From contig JAMJFZ010000199.1 in assembly GCA_026225945.1 (NCBI GenBank), forward strand, positions 64,772,001-64,836,000: a DNA stretch of 64,000 nt, read 5' to 3'. Below the pieces are notes generated by a model. It saw only the letters and a program-made list of their open reading frames with translations, made no database searches and had not been told where the DNA came from. Shown one piece after another: positions 45,270-56,774 of the stretch. Source of the DNA: Cricetomys ansorgei (Eukaryota > Chordata > Mammalia > Rodentia > Nesomyidae). Every line of letters begins with the position of its first letter. Position 1 is the first letter of the stretch. Made by a program: the position numbers and the translations under genes.

Positions 45270-45540
45270 TCTGCTCTCTCCCTTATGCTCTGCTCTTGGG
45301 AGAAATCCCAAGCTGTTTGGCAAGTACTTAAAGCCTTGCACGATGTGGTCCCTTCCAAGATATCTAGATTCCTCCTCCACAGCATCCTCATATCTCTCTG
45401 GAAGCATCTACTTTGCCCTGTGATTTTTCACACTCTCCTACCTCAGCTCACTGACTCCCAGACTCCAAGCATTCAAACATCACCTTCACAATTTTTCCAT
45501 TTTCATATGTCACCTGTACCATTATTCAAAGCACATTCAT
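45270..45540 (+). mobile_element. L2 fragment, sense
   Basis: 'taaagccttgcacgatgtgg' (tacaaggccctgcatgatctgg) followed by 'atatctctctggaagc' and 'cctcagctcactgactccc' is in L2 order. Confidence 0.6.
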
Positions 45541-45544
45541 TTTA

Positions 45545-46035
45545 AAGATTCTTACTTCAAAGGCAGATTTTAATTTAGAAGCAAAATGTGTGAGAGCACA
45601 TAGGTTTGATATGTTGTACATATGTGAACGTGTATGTGTGTACAATTGCTTCTGAAGTCACATGAACATACATTAATAATTATTAAAGTAAAAAAAAATA
45701 AACTTGAAGGTGTTTCTGACACCATCTAAAATGATTTTTTGCTGTGGTACAAACTTCCTGTGTTAGGGAACCCTGCCCCTACCCCATCTTTCTACCAAGA
45801 CTAGAACCCAGCATCTCTTTGATTCTGAAATGGTTTCCTGATGAGGTTTTCAGTTACTGTCCTAGAGGAGCTCATTGCCCTGTGCTGCCTGTGCTGAGGT
45901 CCTGGGGACCAAGAGAACAGCTTCCAAAGTGGTCAGTGGCACATGCTGAATGTGGGCTGTGTCAAGGAAGGCTTCTAGATGAAGGCAGTCCTTAATCGAG
46001 CTTAGAAAGCATCTTTTTATAATGAAAGAAAACAA
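45545..46035. other. Unique sequence, no gene seen
   Basis: Includes a TG-rich scrap at 45615-45650. The stretch 45930-46010 may be a worn antisense L2, but this is not secure. Confidence 0.35.
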
Positions 46036-46099
46036 TAAAGAAGAAAGAGAGTAATAAAGATGTCAAAATATGTACAGAAAATAAGTAGCATTGTAACAC

Positions 46100-46330
46100 A
46101 CATGTGGTGTAACCATATCAGTGACCATTCAAATAGAAAGCAGAGACTGAGACTGGCTACAAAATGAAGCAGAATCTAGCCATGTGGTATCTACAGAAGA
46201 ATGTCTTCGGATGCAAAGCACAGGAAGAAAGTTAAACAGTGGAAAGATCCACCATGAGATAGTTACCATAAGAGAGCCGAAGTGGCTCTAATGACGCCAG
46301 ACAGATTAAAAACCTACAGTAATGTGTGCA
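46100..46330 (+). mobile_element. Old L1 ORF2 endonuclease fragment, sense
   Basis: 'gtggtatctacagaagaatg' (atgctgtctacaagagactc), 'ggaagaaagttaaacagtgg' and 'ccgaagtggctctaatgacg' (caggagtggctatacttata) are successive pieces of the L1 ORF2 endonuclease coding region. Stops and indels abound. Confidence 0.65.
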
Positions 46331-46384
46331 GAATTTAAATGAAAAGCTGTAATGTGTCAATCTGCAATTTTGGATGGAGAGGAG

Positions 46385-46850
46385 GGAATAGGATTGAGAT
46401 GACGTTTGAAAGGATAATGGCTGAGAATTTCCCTGCACTGACAAAAGAAACTTATCCTCAGACATGGGGTATCTGGAAAAATCTCATTCAAGATGAAATA
46501 AAACAAAAACCACATCTAAGGCAAAGCTTGATAAAAGTGGAATGCCAGAGTTAGAGAAAAGATTATAAGGGCACAGAGGGAAAAAAATGAACCCAGTTCA
46601 TAAAAAATAGCATCCATTCCAATGGTGGATTTCTCAGTAGCAACAACACAAAGCAGAGACCAGTGGCAGCGAGCTCCTTCAGGGCTGCACCTAAAATCTG
46701 CACTACGAGAAAGTGACTGATCTCTGAGATCCCACTGTTCAAGAAAGAGTGTAGTTCGAGCATCAGGACCAATGAAAAAAGGGTATTTTTAGATGGATGA
46801 AACTGAGGGAGCTGGTCACCAGCTGACATTTGGCGAAATACTTATAAAGA
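46385..46850 (+). mobile_element. Old L1/HAL1 ORF1-region fragment, sense
   Basis: 'ataatggctgagaatttccc', 'ggtggatttctcagtagcaa' and 'gatgaaactgagggagctgg' follow the ORF1 part of old mammalian L1/HAL1 ('gatttctcagcagaaac', 'caaaagctgagggagttcat'). It lies downstream of an endonuclease block, out of canonical order. Confidence 0.6.
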
Positions 46851-46854
46851 TAAC

Positions 46855-47300
46855 AGATGGAATATTTGGGATACAAGAAGAATTAGTGACAAGGGAAGCA
46901 TTAAAAGATAAATACATAAATAAATAAATCTTACAGAGATAAAAAAAAAAAACCCAGAATCAAGATACACAAGCACACTGGAATGTAAGCTGGGAAGGAA
47001 GTGAAGGAAACCAAATGCCCCAGCTGACCCATATTGCACCATCAGGTCTGGAACTGTGAAATGGTAAATGTGTTCCTGGAGTGGAACTTAAAAGGATGGT
47101 AGTAGGGTGTATAATTTCCAAACTGGGCCATGGAAATATGTGAATTAAAAAATATAATTTAAAAATTGTAAATGGCATAGGAAAATTAAAAACAAAACAA
47201 AACAGCAACAAGGTCAATGACCACAAAATGTGATGATGGAGTCAAATGCAAACATATCAGCAAGTGGGATGAATGCAGCTAGAGAAACTGCTAAAGGATA
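46855..47300 (+). mobile_element. Probable L1 inter-ORF region
   Basis: A-rich sequence with (AAAT)n at 46910-46930 and A12 at 46942, then 'aattaaaaacaaaacaaaac'. Its composition and position, between an ORF1-like and an ORF2-like block, suggest the old L1 inter-ORF region. No firm match. Confidence 0.4.
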
Positions 47301-47539
47301 AAGATGTCAAGCATCTTTATCAAGTGAACTTTAGAAGTCCACTGTTCTGTAGTCATGTACACCTCAAACATAAAGCAATGGGAAGAATGAAAGAAAAATG
47401 CCTCAAGTTATAATCCTGGAAAATGATAAATAAATCTGTCCCAGCTATTTTAATATTAGGTGAAATGAATGTCTGGGTCAAAATATACGGTGAAATCTTG
47501 CTAGAGATGAAAGGGTTCATATCCAAAAGAATAACTTTC

Positions 47540-48290
47540 CATTCCTGTGGATATAGAGTCAATTAAACTTTTTTGCATCTAATTACACAGCCTCAATATA
47601 TTCAAACCAAGATTGACGGAACTAGAAGGGGAAGCAGATAATTCCAGCATCACAGGAAATATTTTAACACTTTCCTCTCAATAATTGATAACATAAATAA
47701 CCAAATAATAAGAAAGGCCAAGGAGATTTAGACAGTTCAATTATTCATTCTCATCTGAAAGAGATACCTAGAGAATTTCAACCACAATTGTGAAATTATC
47801 ACTTTTTAGTCATACAAGGAACATGTGTAGAATTGGCACTATATCAAACCACAAAAAAAGACTGAAATTCTGATATTGGATAACATGAAAATCATGTTCT
47901 CTACCTCCAATGAGACTACATAGAGATCATTAGTAAAATAACTAACCCAACTCCTACATGTTCAAAAAATATCTTAATGCCATTCATGAGTCAAATGGGG
48001 ACTTTTTAGGATGAGTAAAAATTTTCAAACATTTGTGAGATGCATCAAAATGGTTACTTAGAGGTAAATTATAGGTTTAAATGTTTGCATTTGGAAGATA
48101 TAAGGGCTAAAAATTAGAGGAGATTTGAATTTAAAAAGTCAGAGAAAGAATAAGAACACAAACCAGACAAACAAAAAGAATGAAGTAGTAATGGCAGACA
48201 CACAACTGACAGCATGGATGGCAAATGTAGAGTAGTATCAACAAATATAAATTGGACATCTCTATGATTAAGGAAGAAAAAAATTAAAGA
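47540..48290 (+). mobile_element. Old L1 ORF2 fragment, sense
   Basis: 'tgacggaactagaaggggaa' (actgacagaactgaaaggaga), 'agacagttcaattattcatt', 'caaggaacatgtgtagaatt', then 'cttagaggtaaattatagg' (gagggaaatttatagcac) and 'caacaaatataaattgg' follow ORF2 from the late endonuclease towards the start of the RT region. The frame is destroyed. Confidence 0.65.
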
Positions 48291-48297
48291 TACATAT

Positions 48298-48385
48298 TAA
48301 TCGGGAAATGGTAGCAGAGACCCAGGAGACTGGAGCAGCGTGATGAGGTCAAGGCCAGCAACAAAATGAGACTCCATCTTCAATT
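48298..48385 (+). mobile_element. B1-like SINE fragment, sense
   Basis: 'gcagagacccaggagactgg', then 'gatgaggtcaaggccagc' and 'aaaatgagactccatcttc', a worn B1 inserted at the end of the old L1 stretch. Confidence 0.5.
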
Positions 48386-48399
48386 TCTTTTTCTGGGTG

Positions 48400-48935
48400 T
48401 TCATATACATGCCTCCCTCATTCTCTTCTCTTTCCCCGTAACAAAACAAATAAATTATCTGCTGGTAGGAAACCCCTGTTCATCTGCAACCAGGGGCAGA
48501 GGCTGAGCCCATCTCCTTTCTACTTCCCATCTTGGTACTACTGCAAAGAAAATACAGGAATGCCAACTGTATACAGCAATGTGTCACTTGGGAGCTCTGC
48601 TATTTCATTTTGCAGACTTCAGTTTCCCTGGGTATAATGTAAACAAATGAAATGTATCTTGTCTGCCTTAAGCATACGATTTTTAATCACTGGTATCTGT
48701 TCCATCTGTGAAATGGGAGAATGAACTCTGCCTTCATTCCTGTGGTACCCAGGCAGTTATTTAAAAACTAGCTCTCTGAAAACAAGCCAGATATAAAAAC
48801 TAAATGCAGATAAGCAAGCAAGCAAGCAAGCAAACAAACAACAACAACAACAACAAAACCAACCCTGATTTGCAGCATTTGCCAATATCTATGGTGTAAA
48901 TAGTCGCATATGATACAGAAAGGACAGCAAGAGCT
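48400..48935. other. Unique sequence ending in simple repeats
   Basis: No gene was recognised. It contains GTAAACAAATG near 48640 (a forkhead-like site) in an otherwise repeat-free stretch. Confidence 0.3.
48811..48857. repeat. (CAAG)n(CAA)n compound repeat
   Basis: Four to five CAAG units pass into CAAA and then five CAA units. Confidence 0.9.
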
Positions 48936-48939
48936 TGAA

Positions 48940-49140
48940 TTCCTAAGTCAGATAAGACTGAGTTTGGATTTTGACTCCATCTCTAGCTAGTTGTAATCTC
49001 TTTAAACCATTTTGTTCTCTAGGCTCTGATTGCCTCATCAAGACAATGGAAATAACAGTAGTATTTGCAACACAATGTCTCCTTACATTTAGCTGAGCCT
49101 GATGACGGACCAGGCTCAGTACTAGCGGTGCTCGGAGGTT
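48940..49140 (+). mobile_element. MIR, sense
   Basis: 'aagtcagataagactgagtt' and 'tggattttgactccatctct' are the MIR head (tctggagtcagactgcctgggttcgaatcccggctctgcc). The region continues through 'attgcctcatcaagacaatg' to 'aacagtagtatttgcaaca'. Confidence 0.75.
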
Positions 49141-49144
49141 ACCC

Positions 49145-49840
49145 TGAAGAGCTTATTTAAGTGTCAGGTACTTCTTTTGAGAGGCTTTCCCTCTACTTGG
49201 TCCTTGGCTGTCTTTCCTTCTTATGCTGTAATGCATAATTTCACTTGTAATGCCATCTTCTTTGATCTGTGACTGTAGGACTCGTTGGGCAGCATCTCCA
49301 TGATTTGTCTCCATGACACACTCCTCTGTGCTCCCGTTGCTGATTTCCAGGCTCTGTGGGCACCTCCCAGGAGGTATAGCATAGACTCCCAACTCTGCAT
49401 GACCTCAAGTGAACTCAATATCTAGTTCTACCCATACTATGTGCTCCTTCTGAGTTCCTCCCTCTACCAGAGAATGGGGCAACAGATTCTCCAAAGTTTT
49501 GGAAGCTCACCTAGAAAGCCATCCATAGCCAAGCATCTCTTTTTCATGGAAATAGTTGCTTTTCCCAAAGCCTTGCTCATAGGGAAATGCTAGACCAGAT
49601 CCAACTACACTTTCGAGTTTATCTTGTATCGCTCTTGTTGAAATCAATACATAGTGAATTAAATGAGTAAACCAGTGGTGAGAATTTCATGCACCATAAT
49701 GGGATTTGAGGGAAGCTATTTTGGGGTATAGCGAGAGCTATTGATCTCCCTGCAGTCACATCTTTCAGACAACTATACATTTTGTCATTCCTAAGCTGAG
49801 AGCTGAGACTTAATGAGATTGGCCCAAAATTGATTGATTG
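49145..49840. other. Unique sequence, no gene seen
   Basis: No convincing exon or repeat. Confidence 0.35.
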
Positions 49841-49844
49841 ACTA

Positions 49845-50110
49845 GTTCATTCATTCATTCCTTCTTGTATCTAGCACATGCATTTTGAACACCCACTAAT
49901 GTGCCAGGCACTTTTCTGGGTTCTGAGGATACAAAGATGACCTGAATATAAGTACAAGGATCTCATTATCTAGTTGGGGGAAGACTCAAAAACATAATTA
50001 AATGGGTACTCTGATGGATGGTTATAAGAGCTGCTGTCTGCTCACTTAGGAAAGAGTGACAGCTCTGCCTCTGAGAATCAGGCAAAGCCTTTCTGAGGCA
50101 ATCATATTTG
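49845..50110 (-). mobile_element. L2 3' end, antisense
   Basis: 'agttcattcattcattcctt', 'actaatgtgccaggcacttt', 'ctgggttctgaggataca' and 'ggatggttataagagctg' match the antisense L2 end in order, including the tail repeat (complement of TGAATGAATGAA). Confidence 0.85.
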
Positions 50111-50473
50111 TTTGGGGCTATGTAATGAGGACAGTGTACTAGGCGGGGGAAGGAGTGGATATAGAAGCAGAAAAGGAAGTCCCAGTGGGAGGGATCAGCT
50201 TCTTCATGGTATGGTGCTCCGGACAGGGTATGGCTCTTGGACTCTAATGAGAATTTCCCTTCTGATATGTATGGGTATTCATGTGAGGAATGAGATCATT
50301 CATAGCCAGCATATATCTGACATTGTCTAAACAATGAGCCACATCCAGACCCGAGGATTTGGTTACTTGGTTATCATTAAGGAGACACTCTCCAGAGAGG
50401 ATTTGAATGCACTTGGGCCTGAAACTTTGTTTTTGGTCATGTAGAAAGTGGCAGAAGGGAACATTCTACACAG

Positions 50474-50531
50474 TCTCATGGGCATTCCACACAGGTCCCA
50501 TGGGCATCCCACACAGGTCCCATGGGTCATG
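50474..50531. repeat. 22-base tandem repeat, about 2.6 copies
   Basis: Units TCTCATGGGCATTCCACACA+GG and TCCCATGGGCATCCCACACA+GG, then a partial TCCCATGGGTCATG. Copy 1 and copy 2 differ at two positions. Confidence 0.9.
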
Positions 50532-50689
50532 ATTAGGAGTCCTGAGGTTCAGGGCTGTTTATCCCAGCTGCCTTTGTGGTCGGTGCAATGGCTTGCTGCT
50601 TTATACAAACTGTCACAAATCCTGATTTTTTTCAAAAGGCATCAATTTCCCTCTTATGCCTCAAAGTAAAGGCTGCAGCTGGGTCCAGC

Positions 50690-50870
50690 AATAGCATCCT
50701 CTCTAGCCTCAACCAGTCCTTAGATAATGACAAATCCCTTTTGCTTGCTCCCCATTATTTCATTGTAAATGAGAAAGTAATAAAGCGAGGCTGCGACTGG
50801 ACTAATTAAATCAGCCATTTCTAATCCCATCGATCTGGGGGAAGACAGTGTGGCGAGCCAGAAGGGAAAG
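50690..50870. promoter_or_regulatory. Candidate conserved regulatory element
   Basis: A repeat-free block carries TAATTA (50803-50808), TAATCC (50822-50827, a bicoid/OTX-type core) and ATCGAT (50829-50834). It has four CpGs within about 75 bases (GCGAGG, GCGACT, TCGAT, GGCGAGC) in a CpG-poor setting. No open frame stands out. This pattern is typical of conserved non-coding enhancers, but conservation itself is not visible here. Confidence 0.3.
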
Positions 50871-50879
50871 TGGTTTTTG

Positions 50880-52965
50880 ATTCAGAGTAGACCAAATCCA
50901 TTCCTGTCACAATGTAGGGACAGAGGAAGTGAGAAAGAAACAGCTCTAGGTTGGGATATCAGGCCCGTAGAAGAAGGGTTGGGCATGCCTGGGGCTGGCA
51001 AACACCCTACCTCACCTAGCAGGCTGGATAGAGCCTGCCACTGGTTTTCTTCTGAGGACAAAAGGTCTGAAACAAGAAGAAAAGTGTTGGAGCAGAAATC
51101 TCATCCTTTGTTGCTGGGATATATTCAATGCAGGGTGAAAAATCAGTACCAAAGGCGACAAAAATAAGTATGTGAATAAATAAATAAATGTTTTAAAGCG
51201 ATCTGCAGGAAGCAAGCCAGTGTGTTTTTATGGATCAGCTAAGTATCACATGTCAGTATTGAATTTAGAAGTATTTTTTTTCCCTTCTCTGTAGAAGGTC
51301 ATATTTATCTGTCATGTGGATGAGCCTAGCTCCTGCCACCTGTGGCCTCCAGCTACATCTCCCTGGCTAGCACAGTCTAGATTGCTGGCAGTTCTTTGAA
51401 GGCATCGGCAATTGAAATACCCAACTCCCTGGGCTTCTTCTACTCCCTCTCCCAGGATCATTCACAGTGTGATCTGTGCTCAGGTTAGGGTGAAAAATTT
51501 GGGGATTGTGCTGAAAGTGCATCCTCCAATCTGAACACCCCCAGTCTGAGCACATTTTTGCTGAATTACTCCTGGAGGCATGAACTCAGGATCCTGGGCA
51601 TGATGGGTAATTTGTAGCAATCCCAGGCTTTAGAACCTCTGACCTCTATTCTGTGTAAGAATGCCTATTCATCCCCCTTCCCAACTCCAGCATGTTGAAA
51701 TATATACAGAGCTCTCCTGGCTTCAGTTTTAGACATGGTAAGGAACATTTTTATTTGATTCAAACCTGTAAACTTCTGCAGAGGGAAGACAATGAATTGT
51801 AATGTCCAGCCCAAAAAACGAGCAGATTTTATGATAGTTGGGGAACAAACATCTAGAGGGAGAAAAAGAATTTATTTTAAAATGGGTAAGTTTGAGTTCA
51901 GTTGTACCCAGAATGAATAACAGTAAGTGGAATTTATGAGCTATCATTACTTCTTACCTTAGAGATATTTTATGACTTTCCAAAGTAAGCTAAAACATAT
52001 CAGAAAAACCTTGACAAGCATCTAAATGTGAGATTTACAAGCTAGGAGAGTAAAGACTTGTTTTGTAATAGAATAATACCACTATAAAGTGCTTTTGGTT
52101 CCTGAAGACTAATTCAGTGGCCAGTTGCAGCTGGACCCAATGCCTATGTATCTTCCTGTGACTCACTGGACCAGGTCCTGATCCAACAGTTTCTACAGAC
52201 CCTTCTGTGGTGGAATAGACACAGCACTAATGAATAGTCTTGGTCATTGATGTTTATGTCTGCTGGCTGCTTGGAGACAAGAAAGCATGAGACAAGGTCT
52301 ATGGCTTTGGACACAGAACAGGATGGCAGCTCAGGGTGAGTGGGTTTTCTCCCTGTCTGCCTGGGTCTAGGGAAGGCTTTTTAAAGCAACCATTGAAAAG
52401 TAGAATAGTTATTGTGAGTTCATTGTAAACCATCCACATTTAGGAGATGAAGAGGTAATTCTTCAACTTAAAGGGGGATGTAGGGCCAGGACTAGAAGCC
52501 AGTAGATGTCACATGCAAAGAGGTCATCTCTCTCTAAGGGTTGTATACCACATGGACTCACCTCCTTTAGGACTATTATCGCATCAACCCTGAATGGTGG
52601 AAAATATACATTCTGGAAGGTGCATACTAGTTGAAATTCTTTAATTTTTCTAGCTTTGCGCAGTTGTTCTTATCACTTCTCATTGTACTGCTTTACTTTC
52701 AATGTTAATTAATATCTCAGGAAATCTTGATGTTTAAAACTTAACCTTGTGATTTTGACTATTTGTGAGCGTCTCTGAAGATCCCAACATATGGTAATTT
52801 GTAACTTTGTCAAGGCAAAGTTTGCATTTCAAGGGCTGGGACATTGTCTATTTAGAGTGAGAACATAGCTGGGAATAGAGCTTCGGGTGTTCCTGATCAT
52901 TGCTGTCCTTGGCCATGAGGCATGTATATATTATTATGGAACCATTGTGAATAGCTAGAGGCAGC
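50880..52965. other. Unique sequence, no gene seen
   Basis: Holds a short (AAAT)n tract at 51163-51190 and otherwise nothing recognised over about 2 kb. Confidence 0.35.
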
Positions 52966-52969
52966 TATC

Positions 52970-53200
52970 AAATGTGCATCTGGACCAGATCCTGAGCTAC
53001 ACATTCCACATATGCTATCTCATTTATTCTTCTCTGAGCCATGGTAAAATCCTGTGCCTTAACTTGTAGAGAAATATAGGTCTTCTGAAGCAGTACAAGC
53101 TTTCCCTCAGTGTCACAATCAGTAAGTTTCAGGGTCAAGATTTGAACCTAACTCTGTCTTCCAAAGACTGCCTTCCTTAGTGCTTCTTTTCACATTTAAG
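52970..53200 (-). mobile_element. MIR, antisense
   Basis: 'catatgctatctcatttatt', 'gtgtcacaatcagtaagttt' and 'cagggtcaagatttgaacct' are close to antisense MIR over its full length. Confidence 0.8.
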
Positions 53201-53269
53201 AAGAACCTTATTTATGCACCAGGATGCTATGGGTTACCTCTTTCATTTTTAATAACACACAGTGAATAA

Positions 53270-54030
53270 CCAACACTGATCCATGACAGTCCTCATAGTA
53301 CTGAACAGAAGAGGGCAAAGAACCTGTCCTCATATGGCTTTTATTTAAGTTGATAGAGACAGACAACAAGCAGCACAAACACTAGACACATCTGTACAGG
53401 ATGATGACAAGTTCCATAGCAACACACAGAGTCATAAGGCAGTGGACAATAGTGATTTCAGGATTCGCTGGGGACAGTGACTCAATTGTAAGTCAGTTCA
53501 AAGAACAATGCCCATAGAGGAAGTGACACATATACAAATGCTCATTAGTGAGGGGTTATATCATGAACTGAGTAGAATGTTCTGGAATCCCCAACTTCGG
53601 ACATGGATGGTACATGGTATATGCAACAGTAGCCAGGAGACCAATATAGCTGTAGTATGAAATGAAGGCAGAAAGCTGAAAGAAGAACCCAGGGGGGTTC
53701 TAAGGACAAAGCACTTGAGGCCAGGTAGCTGTTCTGTTGACCTCCACTTCTACTTGGAGAAAGATAGTAGATTCTGAATCATTTCTCTGTGAACAGTGAG
53801 TTGTTATGGCTTGTGTTTCGAAGGGATTACTAGCATATGGAAAAATCTACTGAGGAGGGCATTGGCAAGAATAATGGGCAGTCCAGAGGAAGGCTTCTGT
53901 TGATGTCTTTGCAAGAGATACTGATGATTTGGATCCAGAGGAGTTAAGAAGCAGTCAGAATGTTGAAGGCAGAGGCAACAGAATTCACTGGACAGTTGGG
54001 TGTGGAGATCAGTGTTTAGATTGTCTACTG
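53270..54030 (-). mobile_element. Long L2 fragment, antisense
   Basis: 'gtcctcatatggcttttatt' and 'gatagagacagacaacaagc' (ccctcatggagcttacattc, gagacagacaataaac) start it. 'ggcagaggcaacagaattca' and 'ctggacagttgggtgtggag' (gtagagccaacagaatttgctgacagattggatgtggg) end it, about 700 bases apart. The spacing is compatible with one continuous old L2. Confidence 0.6.
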
Positions 54031-54034
54031 GCAG

Positions 54035-55105
54035 AATTTATTTGATATACTTTCTTCACATCTTACATGCTGACCTAAGAAGATCACTACAAGTTTGATG
54101 GGGGCGCTCAAGTATTTTTGCTTTTATGTTTTCAAATTTGTGCAAAGAAATTCACAGAGTGAGGACTAGTGAGAATCTTGACTTATAATTGTCAATAATG
54201 TCTATTATCTAATCTTGGCCTTGGATCAGGTATAGGGAGCAGGAGACACCACGAGGATCTAAAATTGAAGCAGGAGCTCATCCATTCCAAGAATTGGAAG
54301 CAAGAAATCACACTGGGAAAAAGCTGAGTGGTGACAGTTGCCTTCTGCAGTGGGAAAACCAAGAACTTGCTGTTCCATGAAGAAGATGCCTGTGAACGGA
54401 TTGTGGTCTTGGCATCATGGACTAGCAGGTGTCTTCAAGTTTTAAGGCAGCAGATTCAAGAAGGATTTTATGGCTCAGAACAGAAGGGCAGAATAGGGAA
54501 ACCCAACCATTTGTTCCATCAGCCATGCTGACTAGAAGATTAGTTTGGCTATCAGTGTGTTTAGAATGGAAATCACAAGGAGACATGTCCTCAGAAAGTT
54601 TGGGACCCTCCTTGGGGTATGCTATAGCATTTCCAAGCCAGGGGATCATTAGCTAGAAAGGAGAGGGAGTACAACCATTTGTACAAGCAATGAAAATATT
54701 TCTCACTGCCTAGTGCAGAACTCCAGCCCCCAAACTATAGTCTTGTGGTTGGTAAACATATTAAACAGGTAAAAAACAGGTGCCAGGCTGGGAGGAAAAT
54801 ACTCAAGGCTTCATTGTCTTATAGGCATATAGGTAAGACCATAAATTGTAAAGATCTCATCACTCTTTTAAAGAAACCATTTGCAGGTGTGTGTGATCCT
54901 GTTTAGTTGTTGAGAAAAGGCAGAAGGGTGAGGCCCACTAGGAACAAGCTGAGGTGTGATGCTCCTCCAAGGAAACAGAGTGTGAGGTAAATGGCCTGAA
55001 TTTTGACCTGGTTCTTCTTCCACTTAGTTCTACCATTGGATAATTTATGTAATCTATTTAAGGCTTGACTGATTTTTACTTATCCATCCTTTTAAATTAA
55101 AAAAG
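54035..55105. other. Unique sequence, no gene seen
   Basis: Contains a candidate CTCF core at 54097-54110 and nothing else recognised. Confidence 0.35.
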
Positions 55106-55109
55106 AATT

Positions 55110-55280
55110 TTAAAATACCCTAACAAAAGCAACTTAGAGGAGAAAGGGTTTATTTCAGCTCATGAATCTAGGTTCCGGCCCATCATGTTGGAGAAGTCGA
55201 AGTGGCAGGAACATGAGTTACCTAATCACAGCCACACTCACAAACAGAGGCTGAGAAATGTCTCCTCAAGGTCTTTAATT
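55110..55280. mobile_element. Rodent L1-3'UTR/RMER-like repeat
   Basis: 'accctaacaaaagcaactta', 'gaggagaaagggtttatttc', 'ggttccggcccatcatgttg' and 'gagaagtcgaagtggcagga' are in the order of a common rodent repeat related to those at 42.2 and 55.8 kb. Truncated. Confidence 0.65.
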
Positions 55281-55334
55281 TAGGCCTGAGTATTGTGATC
55301 ATAGCACCAGTGTTTCAGTTTGATTTGGATGTTT

Positions 55335-55392
55335 ATAGATGTGTGTGTGAATGTGTGTATTTGAATATGTGTACTTATGTGTGAGGTGTGGG
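55335..55392. repeat. Degenerate TG-rich tract
   Basis: TGTGTG with A/T interruptions, about 55 bases. Confidence 0.7.
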
Positions 55393-55764
55393 TCATCTCT
55401 TGGTGAATTTTCTCATGGGAATTTATGCTGAAACCTTTTGCCCTTCTAGAAAGTCTTCTAGCAACTACTCTTCTTTTATTTTCTCTATAGGTGTCATGAA
55501 CACTAGGCAGACACTGTCTCCTCTTTGAGTTTGTGGAGCTCCTGAGACTTCTCAGGTGTGGCTTATGGATTGCCACACCTGTAAATGTTAGGCTATACTA
55601 CCTCACACTCATGTCCTTTTATAATCTCATAATGTTCATTTATAGAATTCTGTTTATGAGTAGTCTAGAAATACACACAAAAGGGAGAACTTCAAGTATA
55701 AGAGGAATGTTAGTTTGTGTGACAGAAAATCATTATAGAAAGTTATAAAGAGAAAAAAATATAT

Positions 55765-56060
55765 CTTTTTTTTTTGGCTTATGGCTTTGGAGGTTTCCGT
55801 TCATGGTTGGCTGACCTGTTACTTTTAATTCTGTGATGGGAGTGGTGAGCATGCAGGATGGTAATGGTAGAGGGTATATGCCAGAGCAAATTCTCGTTAT
55901 GGTCAGGAAACATTGCGTGAAAGAGGAAGTGAGTCAGATCTCATGATACAATTCAAATTTAAAAACCCATGGGCTTCAAGATAAGCTCCATTATCTAAAG
56001 GTTCTCTCACTCTCCAACAATGCCACCTGGAACTAAGCCTGTAGCATGTTGGTCTCTGCA
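55765..56060. mobile_element. Rodent L1-3'UTR/RMER-like repeat
   Basis: T10, then 'ggcttatggctttggaggtt', 'tccgttcatggttggctgac', 'gcgtgaaagaggaagtgag' and 'aacaatgccacctggaacta' follow the same family as the 42.2-kb copy (…cccaaatagcgccaccaactgg). Confidence 0.6.
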
Positions 56061-56179
56061 AGATGTTCAGCCCTCAAGTTAATGAAAGTTGTGTACTGCA
56101 ACTGCAATAAGTTCAAGTCCCAGAGGCCAATAGCCAGGGCTTCATAGGGATGCCCCAGACCCAGCCTTGGGTTAGAGTT

Positions 56180-56290
56180 CTCTGTTAACTACCAAATTGC
56201 TGTGTAGCCCTGGGCAACTTACTTTCTTCTTTAGTCCCAATTTTATCCTCTGTTCAATAGACAGCTGAGAAAGATGCTTAGATCCATTTA
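56180..56290 (+). mobile_element. MIR fragment, sense
   Basis: 'attgctgtgtagccctgggc' followed by 'aacttactttcttctttagt' matches the MIR core 'agctgtgtgaccttgggcaagttacttaacc'. Confidence 0.75.
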
Positions 56291-56294
56291 TCTC

Positions 56295-56770
56295 ACTTCC
56301 AAAACTCTGAATGTAGTAGATATTTGTCTCCACAGAGGCCCAGATTGACCAGAAAGGGCACATCCTGTGAGCAATGGCTGCATGCGTGGCTTCCTCCTCA
56401 GCTAACTCCTCAGAGCTTTTTTTTCTGAAAGATCCCACACTCCCACTGAGAATGTCACTTCTGGCATTTATTAGAATGACAGTGAATTTTTGCAAACAAT
56501 AAATATCTCAGTACTTTGCTATGGATATGTCTTTAAGCTACTTCAAAATGCCTTCGATGCCTTGATTGATCTGAAACATGGATTCATTTTCATCTTGCAC
56601 TACCCCATTTTTTTTCTGCTCTTTGTTGGATCCTGATCAGAGTCTATAAATTCTCTAGAGCATTTGGCAAGGAGGCCAAAGGGGTAGCCCAGCAGTGGCA
56701 CTGTCCCAGTTTCTGACAGATTTGGTATCTGATTTCCTGATTTATCAGTGTAATACAGATTAAATAATGC
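56295..56770. other. Unique sequence, no gene seen
   Basis: No feature recognised. Confidence 0.35.
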
Positions 56771-56774
56771 ACAC

